Source of the DNA: an uncultured Clostridium sp.
GTDB taxonomy: Bacteria > Bacillota_A > Clostridia > TANB77 > CAG-508
Assembly (NCBI GenBank): GCA_905200315.1
Contig: CAJKKA010000026.1
Coordinates: 1-16,257 of the forward strand
Reading direction: 5' to 3'
Length of the DNA: 16,257 bases
Of the stretch, positions 1-7,070 are shown piece after piece (within the stretch, counting starts at the first letter, position 1; each line of letters opens with the position of its first letter). The notes beneath the pieces are model-generated. The model was not told the origin of the DNA and searched no databases. It saw only the letters and a program-made list of their open reading frames with translations. Both the position numbers and the translations under genes were made by a program.

Positions 1-47
1 AATTTTATGTATTTTACTTTATATACTTAACAATAATTTTAATTAAA

Positions 48-3000
48 CTATATATCTTTTACATAGGCATTTTCATTTCCTAATATTTCCTGAAATTCTT
101 TTAAAATTCCATCTGTTAAATATATTGCCCCACATGGCTTTATTTCTCCATCTTGCAATATTTGCACTTGAATATTGTTTTTATCTCCTGTAAAATATAG
201 TATTGCTCCTCTTAATTTCGCTTTAGTTTCTTCTGTTGTTCCTGTTATGTTTAATTCCAAAATTTGTTTCTTTTTTACTCCAAAGTCTGTTATTTTATTT
301 GCAATTATTTTTACATCTTCATCTTCTCTTATGCTTAGTCTTCCTTCTATCATTACAACATTTTCTTCTACTAAACTATTACTACTATTTTGATATGCAC
401 TTTCAAACAAAATTATTTCTGTAGTTCCATATAAATCTTCCACTGTTATAAATGCCATTAGTTTATTATTTTTTGTGTATTTCTTTTTTATAGATGTTAT
501 TATTCCTGCATATTTTACGTTTTGCCCATCTTTATATGGTAGTTTTATTTCTGGATTAGATATATTTTCTTCAATTTCTTTCATTTTTAATGTATTTATT
601 GTGCTTTGTGCTGCAATTTGTTCTTTTATTTTTTCTAATGGATGACCAGATAAATAAATTCCAAGCATTTCTTTTTCCATTGATAATAATTCCTTTTCTG
701 AAAGCTCTTCTACTTCAATAAAATTATATTTAATTGAATCTAGATTTTCGTTTTCATTTCCTCCTAAATCAAACATTGTAACTTGTCCATCAAAGGCTTT
801 TTTATTTTCACTTTGAATTGTATCTAATATTCCTTCAAAAGATTCCAAGAGTGTATGCCTTGTTTGTTCAAATTCGTCAAAACACCCTGCTTTTATGAAG
901 CTTTCTACACATTTTCTGTTTACACCTAAGTCTTTCGTTCTTTCACAAAAATCTGTAAAGCTTTCATATTTTCCGTGTTTTTCTCTTTCTTCTACAATGT
1001 TTTCAACAACTGCTACACCAACATTTTTTATGCTTCCTAATCCAAATCTTATTTTTCCATTGTCAACCGTAAATTTAGTAAAACTTTTATTTACATCTGG
1101 TTTTAATATTTCTATTTTTAGTCTTTTACATTCATCTATATATTCTGGTACTTTATCTAAGTTTCCAAGAAAACTGTTTAATGTAGCTGCCATAAATTCT
1201 TCTGGATAATATGCTTTTAAATATGCTGTTCTATATGCTACAACTGCATAACATGCTGCATGTGATTTATTAAATGCATATTTTGCAAATTCTGCCATTT
1301 CGTCAAATATTTTATTTGCACTTTTTTCATCTATTCCATTTCTTACACAACCTGGTACTAAAACATTTCCCGCTTCATCTACTTCTCCATGAATAAATAT
1401 TTCTCTTTCTTTTGCCATTACATCAAGCTTTTTCTTACCCATAGCTCTTCTAACTAAATCTGCTCTACCTAGTGAATAACCTGCTAGGTCTCTAACTATT
1501 TGCATAACCTGTTCTTGGTACACCATACATCCATAAGTTACATTTAAAATTGGCTCTAATGCCGGATGTGTATATTCGTTATGACCTGGATTTAGTTTTC
1601 CTCTAATATAACGAGGAATTTGATCCATTGGTCCTGGTCTGTATAATGAAACACCTGCTATTAAATCTTCTAAACAGTCTGGTTTCAATTCTTTCATAAA
1701 GTTTGTCATACCTTGGCTTTCAAATTGGAATATTCCAGATGTTTTCCCTTCTTGCCATAATTTATATACCTTTGGATCTGACATATCTTTATCAAATTCA
1801 ACATCTATGCCTCTACATTGTTTTACTAAGTCCATACAGTCTTTTATAACTGTAAGTGTACGTAGTCCTAAGAAGTCCATTTTCAATAGTCCAAGTTCTT
1901 CTAGTGTTGTCATTATATACTGTGTTGAAATTTGCCCATCTCTAACATATAGAGGAACATATGTATCTACTGGGTCTTTTGTAATAACAACTCCACAAGC
2001 ATGTGTTGAAGCCTGTCTTGGCATTCCTTCTAATGCCATCGCAATATCTAGTAATTTTTTTATATTTTCATCTGTTTCATATAAATTGTTCAATTCTTTA
2101 TTTTGTTCAAGTGCTTTTTTTATAGTAATATGTAATTCATTTGGTATCATTTTTGCAAGTTTATCGCACTCTGCATATGGAAAATCTAGCACTCTACCAA
2201 CATCTCTTATAACCATTCTTGCAGACATTGTTCCAAATGTAATAATCTGTGAAACATGGTCATAACCATATTTTCTACATACATAATCTATAACATCTTG
2301 TCTTCTTTCATAACAAAAGTCAACATCAAAGTCGGGCATACTTATTCTTTCTGGATTTAGAAATCTTTCAAATAGTAAATTGTATTTCATAGGGTCTATA
2401 TCTGTTATTCCAATAGCATATGCCAAAATTGAACCAGCTCCTGAACCTCTACCTGGTCCAACAGGAATTCCGTGCGATTTAGCATAATGTATAAAATCCC
2501 ATACAATTAAATAATAATCTACATAACCCATTTTTTTAATTATTCCAATTTCATATTCTGCTCTTTTCTTAATGTCTTCAGAATAATTTTCGCCATAACG
2601 TTCTATTAGTCCATCATCACATAATTTTTTTAGATAATCGTAATGTGTTTCAAATTCTTCTGGAACATCATAATTAGGCAAAATTGTATTTCCAAATTCA
2701 AATTCTACATTACATTCATTTGCTATTTTTACTGTATTTTCTATAGCTTCAGGAAAATTTTTAAAGTAATCTATCATCTCTTCTGGAGATTTTATATAGA
2801 GTTCTTCTGTATCAAACTTCATTCTATCTGTATCACTCATTCTTTTTCCTGTTTGAATGCAAAGTAAAACTTCGTGATTATATGCATCTTCCTTTTTTAA
2901 ATAATGAGCATCATTTGTTGCAACTAGTGGAATATCTAGCTTTCTACTTAATTCTATTAGTTTTTGGTTTGCTAAAACTTGCTCCTTTATTCCGTTATTT

Positions 3001-3524
3001 TGAATTTCTAAATAATAATCATCTTTAAAAACATTTTTAAACCACAAAGCTCTTTCTTCTGCCTTTTGCATATCTCCATTCAAAATAGCTTGATTAACGC
3101 TTCCTGCTAAGCAGGCACTAAGACAAATTACTCCTTCGTGGTATTTTTCTATTGTTTCTAAATCAATTCTTGGCTTGTAATAATAACCTTCTGTAAATCC
3201 TATAGAAACCATTTTGCTTAAGTTTTTGTAACCTTCGTTATTTTTTGCAAGCAAAATTAGATGATTATATTTATTATCTATTCCCGGTTCCTTTTGAAAT
3301 CTTGTACGTGGTGCAACATATACTTCACACCCTATAATAGGTTTCACTCCTTCTTTTTTACAAGCTTTATAAAAGTCTATTGCTCCATACATAACTCCGT
3401 GGTCTGTTATAGCAATAGAATCCATACCAAGTTCTTTAGCTCTAACTGGCAGGTCTTTTATTCTGTTAGCTCCATCAAGTAAACTAAATTCGCTATGCAC
3501 ATGCAAATGTACAAAATTAGACAT
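48..3524 (-). CDS. dnaE: DNA polymerase III subunit alpha (DnaE, PHP-domain type)
   Basis: Replicative C-family DNA polymerase; extends primers in the cytoplasm as part of the replisome. The 1158-residue product is of normal length. An N-terminal PHP domain (about 1-210) carries the expected metal ligands: H8, H10, D17, H42, E67, H88, C138, D205 and H207. The palm shows GPGRGSGAGS and PDFDVDF with catalytic D400 and D402, and a third candidate aspartate, D550, in KMDFLG. A clamp-binding motif QVTMFDL lies at 914-920, followed by an OB-fold region (about 1010-1090). The frame stays open to a TTG at 3578, but that codon lies in the -35 box. The ATG at 3524 has GGAGGAG eight bases upstream, so it is the start. 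The gene has its own promoter and is transcribed leftward. Family assignment is near certain. The PHP domain being an active proofreading exonuclease is inference. Confidence 0.97.
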   Translation of the reverse strand: MSNFVHLHVHSEFSLLDGANRIKDLPVRAKELGMDSIAITDHGVMYGAIDFYKACKKEGVKPIIGCEVYVAPRTRFQKEPGIDNKYNHLILLAKNNEGYKNLSKMVSIGFTEGYYYKPRIDLETIEKYHEGVICLSACLAGSVNQAILNGDMQKAEERALWFKNVFKDDYYLEIQNNGIKEQVLANQKLIELSRKLDIPLVATNDAHYLKKEDAYNHEVLLCIQTGKRMSDTDRMKFDTEELYIKSPEEMIDYFKNFPEAIENTVKIANECNVEFEFGNTILPNYDVPEEFETHYDYLKKLCDDGLIERYGENYSEDIKKRAEYEIGIIKKMGYVDYYLIVWDFIHYAKSHGIPVGPGRGSGAGSILAYAIGITDIDPMKYNLLFERFLNPERISMPDFDVDFCYERRQDVIDYVCRKYGYDHVSQIITFGTMSARMVIRDVGRVLDFPYAECDKLAKMIPNELHITIKKALEQNKELNNLYETDENIKKLLDIAMALEGMPRQASTHACGVVITKDPVDTYVPLYVRDGQISTQYIMTTLEELGLLKMDFLGLRTLTVIKDCMDLVKQCRGIDVEFDKDMSDPKVYKLWQEGKTSGIFQFESQGMTNFMKELKPDCLEDLIAGVSLYRPGPMDQIPRYIRGKLNPGHNEYTHPALEPILNVTYGCMVYQEQVMQIVRDLAGYSLGRADLVRRAMGKKKLDVMAKEREIFIHGEVDEAGNVLVPGCVRNGIDEKSANKIFDEMAEFAKYAFNKSHAACYAVVAYRTAYLKAYYPEEFMAATLNSFLGNLDKVPEYIDECKRLKIEILKPDVNKSFTKFTVDNGKIRFGLGSIKNVGVAVVENIVEEREKHGKYESFTDFCERTKDLGVNRKCVESFIKAGCFDEFEQTRHTLLESFEGILDTIQSENKKAFDGQVTMFDLGGNENENLDSIKYNFIEVEELSEKELLSMEKEMLGIYLSGHPLEKIKEQIAAQSTINTLKMKEIEENISNPEIKLPYKDGQNVKYAGIITSIKKKYTKNNKLMAFITVEDLYGTTEIILFESAYQNSSNSLVEENVVMIEGRLSIREDEDVKIIANKITDFGVKKKQILELNITGTTEETKAKLRGAILYFTGDKNNIQVQILQDGEIKPCGAIYLTDGILKEFQEILGNENAYVKDI

Positions 3525-3532
3525 CCTTAAAT

Positions 3533-3539
3533 CTCCTCC
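3533..3539 (-). promoter_or_regulatory. Ribosome binding site fixing the dnaE start
   Basis: GGAGGAG on the minus strand, eight bases before the ATG at 3524. It selects this ATG over the upstream in-frame TTG at 3578. Confidence 0.9.
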
Positions 3540-3549
3540 ATTTTTTGGA

Positions 3550-3578
3550 ATTATATCAAATTGTATAAATATTTTCAA
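3550..3578 (-). promoter_or_regulatory. dnaE promoter (sigma-A type)
   Basis: Minus strand: TTGAAA (3578-3573), a 17-base spacer, then a perfect TATAAT (3555-3550). Predicted transcription start is near 3543, giving a leader of about 20 bases to the ATG at 3524. It lies just downstream of the terminator of the preceding unit, so dnaE appears to be transcribed independently. Confidence 0.85.
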
Positions 3579-3589
3579 TTAAAATATAT

Positions 3590-3623
3590 AACAAAATGGA
3601 GGAGTAATAATATTACTCCTCCA
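3590..3623 (-). terminator. Rho-independent terminator of the two-membrane-region protein gene
   Basis: A perfect 12-bp inverted repeat with a 3-base loop spans 3597-3623 (arm TGGAGGAGTAAT). On the minus strand it is followed by a T-rich run starting TTTTG. It begins 13 bases after the stop codon at 3636 and ends before the dnaE promoter. The arm contains GGAGGAG, the same string as the dnaE ribosome binding site, but the dnaE transcript is predicted to start downstream of it. Confidence 0.8.
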
Positions 3624-3635
3624 AACCCGGAAAAT

Positions 3636-4172
3636 TTACTTTTTTATTTTCTCTGCAATTTTTTGAATCCATTCAATAATATAGCAAATTACTAAAAAAA
3701 TTGCTAATATTATTATAATTACTACTGGACCTACTATCACTCCTGCGGCTCCTGCAAGTATAGTACCAATTATTTGATTATTTTTTGCATCAGAAAGATC
3801 TTTTTTTAATGAAATATCTTCATTTTTTATTTTTTGAAAAATAATCATTTCTGAATTTTCGTGTACATGATCAATTGTAATTTTGGAGTTTTCATAGTCT
3901 ATCCATACATGATACCCCTTTTTTTCCAATTGATTAATAATCTCAACAGACTCCCAGAACTCATTTTTACTTATTTTTTCTATCCTTTCTTTACAATATT
4001 CAACATCTGAACTTGTCATTTTTTTAGGTTCCAAGGATAAAAATACTATAAGCCCTAAAATTACAATCCCTACAACTATTGAACAATCAGACACAACGTC
4101 AAAAGCTGCCTTATTGTGCAATTGACAATATTCTTGTACCTTTACTATTAAAATTTTAATTCTCCGCTTCAT
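3636..4172 (-). CDS. Unknown protein with N- and C-terminal membrane regions
   Basis: I do not recognise this 178-residue protein. A hydrophobic segment (about 29-47) is followed by a soluble, Glu/Lys-rich middle (about 50-130) that includes KKGYHVWIDYENSKITID. A long glycine-rich hydrophobic stretch (about 136-168, with GTILAGAAGVIVG) could form one long or two short membrane helices, and the C-terminus is basic. The first possible ATG (4181) abuts AGAAAGG with no spacing. The third in-frame ATG (4172) sits nine bases from it and is preferred. The gene has its own promoter, a 5'-UTR inverted repeat and a strong terminator, so it is a single-gene unit. No enzymatic motif is visible; the glycine-rich C-terminus could suggest membrane self-association, which is only inference. 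Confidence 0.8.
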   Translation of the reverse strand: MKRRIKILIVKVQEYCQLHNKAAFDVVSDCSIVVGIVILGLIVFLSLEPKKMTSSDVEYCKERIEKISKNEFWESVEIINQLEKKGYHVWIDYENSKITIDHVHENSEMIIFQKIKNEDISLKKDLSDAKNNQIIGTILAGAAGVIVGPVVIIIILAIFLVICYIIEWIQKIAEKIKK

Positions 4173-4181
4173 TGTCATCAT

Positions 4182-4188
4182 CCTTTCT
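4182..4188 (-). promoter_or_regulatory. Ribosome binding site deciding the start at 4172
   Basis: AGAAAGG on the minus strand. In-frame ATGs follow at spacings of 0 (4181), 3 (4178) and 9 (4172) bases; only the last fits normal initiation. Confidence 0.65.
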
Positions 4189-4236
4189 AATTGTTGCTGT
4201 TTACTTGTTATATATGTTTAAACTAAATTAGGAAGT

Positions 4237-4258
4237 TATGTTCCTATTAGTGAACATA
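4237..4258 (-). promoter_or_regulatory. Inverted repeat in a 5' leader (possible operator or RNA hairpin)
   Basis: Arms TATGTTC and GAACATA (7 bp, perfect) are separated by 8 bases. It lies roughly 20-41 bases downstream of the predicted transcription start of the unknown two-membrane-region gene. It could be a repressor site or a leader hairpin; the sequence does not say which. Confidence 0.4.
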
Positions 4259-4284
4259 GAAATTAATCTATATAAAACAATAGT

Positions 4285-4313
4285 ATTATACATTATGTTA
4301 ATATATTTTTCAA
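4285..4313 (-). promoter_or_regulatory. Promoter of the two-membrane-region protein gene
   Basis: Minus strand: TTGAAA (4313-4308), a 17-base spacer and a perfect TATAAT (4290-4285). It sits immediately after the stop codon of the GDT1-family gene. The predicted leader is about 105 bases and contains the inverted repeat at 4237-4258. Confidence 0.8.
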
Positions 4314-4318
4314 GTTTT

Positions 4319-4918
4319 TTAGAACAAAATTCCAATTATTCCAAATATAATAAACAAAATTCCTGATATTTTTTTCATTAATTCTTCTGGTATTTTTTTG
4401 CTTATAATTTTTCCTAATATAATTGCAAGTAAATCACTTATAACCATTCCCATTATTGCTCCAATAACTAATGGTATTTTATATTTTGCATATTGTATTC
4501 CAAGTCCTATTGCAGCTAAAAATGTTTTATCTCCTAGTTCTCCTACTGCAATACTAATTGCAATTATTAGTATGTAGTTTAGTTTTATATTTGCCAATTT
4601 ACTTAATAAACCTGTTTTATTTTCATCGCTTTCTTCTTTTTCTTTATTAAATAAAAATATTAATCCAAAAATAATAAATATTATATTTGTAGCAAAATCT
4701 AAAATTAATTTTACATTTTCATTATTTATTGCCCCTATATAACTACCAAATAAAATTGCTAAACCGTGGCTAAAAAAAGTACCTAAGGCAACACCTAATA
4801 AAATAGTTGCTATTTTCTGTTTTCCTGAAAAACTCATTACTAAAATTTGTGTTTTATCCCCTAATTCAGAAACAAAAATCATAAAAAATGCAATAAGCAT
4901 TGGATATATATTTTCCAT
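4319..4918 (-). CDS. GDT1/TMEM165 (UPF0016) family cation transporter
   Basis: Integral membrane cation transporter of the GDT1/TMEM165 family, whose bacterial members export Mn2+ (MneA/Mnx type) and whose eukaryotic members move Ca2+ and Mn2+. The 199-residue protein has the family's duplicated architecture. Each half carries the signature E-L-G-D-K-T: residues 18-23 (ELGDKTQ) and 127-132 (ELGDKTF). Each half has about three membrane helices, joined by a charged loop at about 91-110 (KEKEESDENK). The open frame extends to a TTG at 4924, but GGAGG touches that codon; the ATG at 4918 is six bases away and is chosen. Only about 50 bases separate it from the upstream coiled-coil gene, so co-transcription is possible. 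Family is secure; the ion is inferred. Confidence 0.93.
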   Translation of the reverse strand: MENIYPMLIAFFMIFVSELGDKTQILVMSFSGKQKIATILLGVALGTFFSHGLAILFGSYIGAINNENVKLILDFATNIIFIIFGLIFLFNKEKEESDENKTGLLSKLANIKLNYILIIAISIAVGELGDKTFLAAIGLGIQYAKYKIPLVIGAIMGMVISDLLAIILGKIISKKIPEELMKKISGILFIIFGIIGILF

Positions 4919-4924
4919 ATACAA

Positions 4925-4929
4925 CCTCC
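4925..4929 (-). promoter_or_regulatory. Ribosome binding site fixing the GDT1-family gene start
   Basis: GGAGG on the minus strand, six bases before the ATG at 4918 and directly touching the in-frame TTG at 4924, which rules the TTG out. Confidence 0.8.
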
Positions 4930-4973
4930 GTTATTGCATTTATATTATTATTTTTGTTTAATTATACTTAAAT

Positions 4974-6527
4974 TTATAAATCTATTTCATCATCTTCTTG
5001 TTGCATTTCATGTTTTTCTACTAGTTTTTTATCTTTTTCATTTTGTCTAGTTAGCTTTCTAGCAATTTTAGATTGTTTTAATTGTTGACCTTTTACTTGT
5101 AAACCTTCTTTAAATCCTTTTGCTTTACTTTCTTTACTTGCATTTTCTTCTTGCATATCTATATAATCTTGCCAAGCTTCTCCAACTTCATTTAATTCAA
5201 CTTCTTCTTTGTTGTTCTTTGATTTTGAAAATCTTTCTTTTACGCTATTAAATTTTTCTTTTATACCATTAAATCTATCTTTTATCCAAGCTATAATTCT
5301 ATTGTCCTTTTTGTATTCAACCATTGATGTGTTTTTATTGTCTTGTTCTATTGTATTTTGCTTGTTAGTTGAATTATAATTTGTTTCTACTGTATTTGGT
5401 CTGTTGATTGTATTATTATTTGGTTCTACTATATTTGGTCTGTTGATTATATTATTATTTGGTTCTACTATGTTTGATTTTTCAATTGTATTATTATTTT
5501 GTTGATTAGTTGTATTTTCGTCTTTTATATTCTCCTTATATAAATCTGGTCTTTGATTTATTATTGACTCTAATTTGCCTGTCACTGTTTCTAAACCTTT
5601 TCTATATTTATCTTCTCCATATTTTTCTATGTTGTTTTCAAGTTCTTTTTTATTCTTACTTTCAAATTCATACTCTTTCTTTGATATTTTGTTATATATA
5701 TAATCATCAGTATATCTTATTCTTTTATATCCTATTTCGCTTTCTTGGTCTTTCTGTATGTTTCCTACATAAAGAAAATCTACAACACCTTTTCCTTTAG
5801 CTTCTTGTGAAGATAATCTTTCAATTCTAGCAGGAGATAAAAAATCTCTTACTATATATGCATATTTATCATCTTTATTTATCATGTCAAAATCTAAGTC
5901 TTCATCTAAATATACAACTTTAGCTTTACCTTCCTTTCCAATAACATTATACATATAAGTTTTCATTCCATCAATATTAAATTGATTTTGGTTATATATA
6001 TCTTCAACTAAAATAACTTCCTGGCCATCAGACATTTTTATATGGTGTATATTTGCATTTTCATCACTCTCTTTTGAGTATATTTTATTTTCCTTTGCAT
6101 TTTCTTTTATATTGTATTTTTCGCTTATTTCTCCTATTTCTGCATTAATTCCGTTTAGTTCCTCTTCATAAACTTTTAATGAATCCAATTCAGCATTAAC
6201 TTTTCCTAAATCATTTTCATATTCTTTTGCTTCAGCACTTGTATTTTCTCCGCTCATTTCATAAATGGCTTGTTCTAATTGTTCTTTATCTTTGTTTAAA
6301 CTTTCTTTTTTCTTAAGTATTCCTTCAAGCTCTACTTTTCTTTCTTTAAGTTTGCTTAATTTTTCTATCTCAACTTCTTTAAGTTCTTCTTGTAATTTAT
6401 TTATCCCTTTTTGTCTATTTGCTTGAATCTGATCATTTTCTTCGTTTTTTCCACTTTTCATATCATTATCATATACATTTTGTAGTATTTCTATATCGTT
6501 CTTTAGTTTTTTAATTTTTTCTTCCAT
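4974..6527 (-). CDS. Unknown coiled-coil protein with Asn-rich tandem repeat
   Basis: A 517-residue soluble-looking protein that I cannot assign. Residues 1 to about 135 are Lys/Glu/Leu-rich and heptad-like, so probably coiled coil. A folded domain of about 150-330 contains MSDGQEVILVEDIYNQNQF and YAYIVRDFLSPARIERLSS. Next comes a 13-residue tandem repeat (about 343-395; consensus like NTINRPNIVEPNN, four degrading copies). The basic C-terminal part (about 405-517) includes WIKDRFNGIKEKFNSVKERF, another likely helix, and ends with an acidic tail. No signal peptide or membrane segment is visible. The ATG at 6527 has AGGAGG seven bases upstream and is preferred over the longer frame reaching 6554. 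It has its own promoter and may be transcribed together with the GDT1-family gene. The layout suggests a structural or scaffold role, but function is unknown. Confidence 0.85.
   Translation of the reverse strand: MEEKIKKLKNDIEILQNVYDNDMKSGKNEENDQIQANRQKGINKLQEELKEVEIEKLSKLKERKVELEGILKKKESLNKDKEQLEQAIYEMSGENTSAEAKEYENDLGKVNAELDSLKVYEEELNGINAEIGEISEKYNIKENAKENKIYSKESDENANIHHIKMSDGQEVILVEDIYNQNQFNIDGMKTYMYNVIGKEGKAKVVYLDEDLDFDMINKDDKYAYIVRDFLSPARIERLSSQEAKGKGVVDFLYVGNIQKDQESEIGYKRIRYTDDYIYNKISKKEYEFESKNKKELENNIEKYGEDKYRKGLETVTGKLESIINQRPDLYKENIKDENTTNQQNNNTIEKSNIVEPNNNIINRPNIVEPNNNTINRPNTVETNYNSTNKQNTIEQDNKNTSMVEYKKDNRIIAWIKDRFNGIKEKFNSVKERFSKSKNNKEEVELNEVGEAWQDYIDMQEENASKESKAKGFKEGLQVKGQQLKQSKIARKLTRQNEKDKKLVEKHEMQQEDDEIDL
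5344..5499 (-). repeat. 39-bp tandem repeat (four copies) inside the coiled-coil gene
   Basis: Four adjacent 39-bp units, at 5344-5382, 5383-5421, 5422-5460 and 5461-5499. The two middle units are nearly identical and the outer two are diverged. Each encodes 13 residues (NTINRPNIVEPNN-like), so copy number can change without a frameshift. Confidence 0.85.
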
Positions 6528-6563
6528 AAACTTTCCTCCTAAATTATTACTCAATTATTTATA

Positions 6564-6592
6564 ATTATACTCCTAAATACAAAAAAAGTCAA
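6564..6592 (-). promoter_or_regulatory. Promoter of the coiled-coil gene
   Basis: Minus strand: TTGACT (6592-6587), a 17-base spacer and a perfect TATAAT (6569-6564). The predicted start is about 20-25 bases before the AGGAGG at 6540-6535. This short leader supports the ATG at 6527; the open frame upstream of it lies largely in untranslated leader. Confidence 0.85.
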
Positions 6593-6623
6593 TTTTTGGC
6601 TCTAAATGAGCAGATATTCAATT

Positions 6624-6884
6624 TTATTTCATTGAGTTTGAAACAAATTTATAATTTTCGCCATCTTTTTCAAGTGCTAATGTAAAATTATTTACTTTTT
6701 CTTCTTGCTCATTATATAGAGATGTTTCATATTCTCCATTTACAACATATGTATTACCTTTTTTATATCCATCTTTAACCGAATTTTGTACTCCATAATA
6801 TTCTCAAGTTGCTAAATAATAAACTTTATTTTGTCTATCGTAAACCAAATTCATTTCCTTTAGTATATTTTCTGCTATATTATA
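6624..6884 (-). pseudogene. Remnant of a degraded gene with an in-frame TGA
   Basis: On the minus strand a frame of 86 codons runs from 6884 to a TAA at 6624 and is broken by TGA at 6806-6804. Its translation looks like real protein: NLVYDRQNKVYYLAT, then stop, then EYYGVQNSVKDGYKKGNTY, and an end reading LALEKDGENYKFVSNSMK. It resembles the end of an extracytoplasmic or lipoprotein domain, but I cannot name a family. The upstream side is cut by another in-frame TGA (6887-6885), with no signal peptide. The only internal ATG before the break (6854) has AAAGG too close. A TGG-to-TGA change at a tryptophan is the simplest explanation. TGG encodes tryptophan in neighbouring genes, so this is decay, not recoding. 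Confidence 0.6.
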
Positions 6885-7001
6885 TCATGAATAATTAATT
6901 CATAGTTAAATATAACAAAAATGTATTATAGTTGTAATATTGTGGGCATATTTATATTTGTGTTTTTTTTGTGAATTGTTTGTAATTTGTTTTTGTTTTT
7001 A
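6885..7001. other. AT-rich intergenic stretch without a recognised feature
   Basis: Between the gene remnant and the ABC-system promoter. It holds only T-runs and one small inverted repeat (ATGAAT/ATTCAT, 6887-6903). I see no gene, RNA or terminator here. Confidence 0.5.
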
Positions 7002-7030
7002 TTGAATTTTTTGCTTACAAGTGATAGTAT
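7002..7030 (+). promoter_or_regulatory. Promoter of the ABC-2 export operon
   Basis: TTGAAT (7002-7007), a 17-base spacer and TAGTAT (7025-7030). The -10 is weak, but TG at 7022-7023 makes it an extended -10 (TGATAGTAT). The predicted leader before the GTG at 7071 is about 35 bases. Confidence 0.5.
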
Positions 7031-7070
7031 TTCCGTATATATTAATTTTATATTTTAAGGAGGTTTTTTC

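Noticed and set aside
1807..2265. A 152-codon plus-strand frame inside dnaE.
   Set aside because: It lies antisense to conserved polymerase sequence, has no ribosome binding site and encodes a low-complexity Ser/Ile-rich product.
3525..3578. Eighteen-residue N-terminal extension of DnaE from a TTG.
   Set aside because: It overlaps the promoter (-35 and -10) and lacks a ribosome binding site; the ATG at 3524 has a strong one.
4925..4973. A separate promoter or manganese riboswitch before the GDT1-family gene.
   Set aside because: The gap is only about 50 bases, too short for a yybP-ykoY riboswitch. A TATAAT is present but has no convincing -35.
5344..5499. The 39-bp repeats as a CRISPR array.
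   Set aside because: The units are directly adjacent without spacers and keep a coding frame, so they are a coding tandem repeat.
6804..6806. In-frame TGA at a probable tryptophan, plus no TGA stop among twelve genes, as a sign of TGA recoding.
   Set aside because: Tryptophan is TGG in the dnaE codons I checked, and all large genes are full length under the standard code. Absence of TGA stops in twelve AT-rich genes can be chance, and the remnant also lacks a 5' end.
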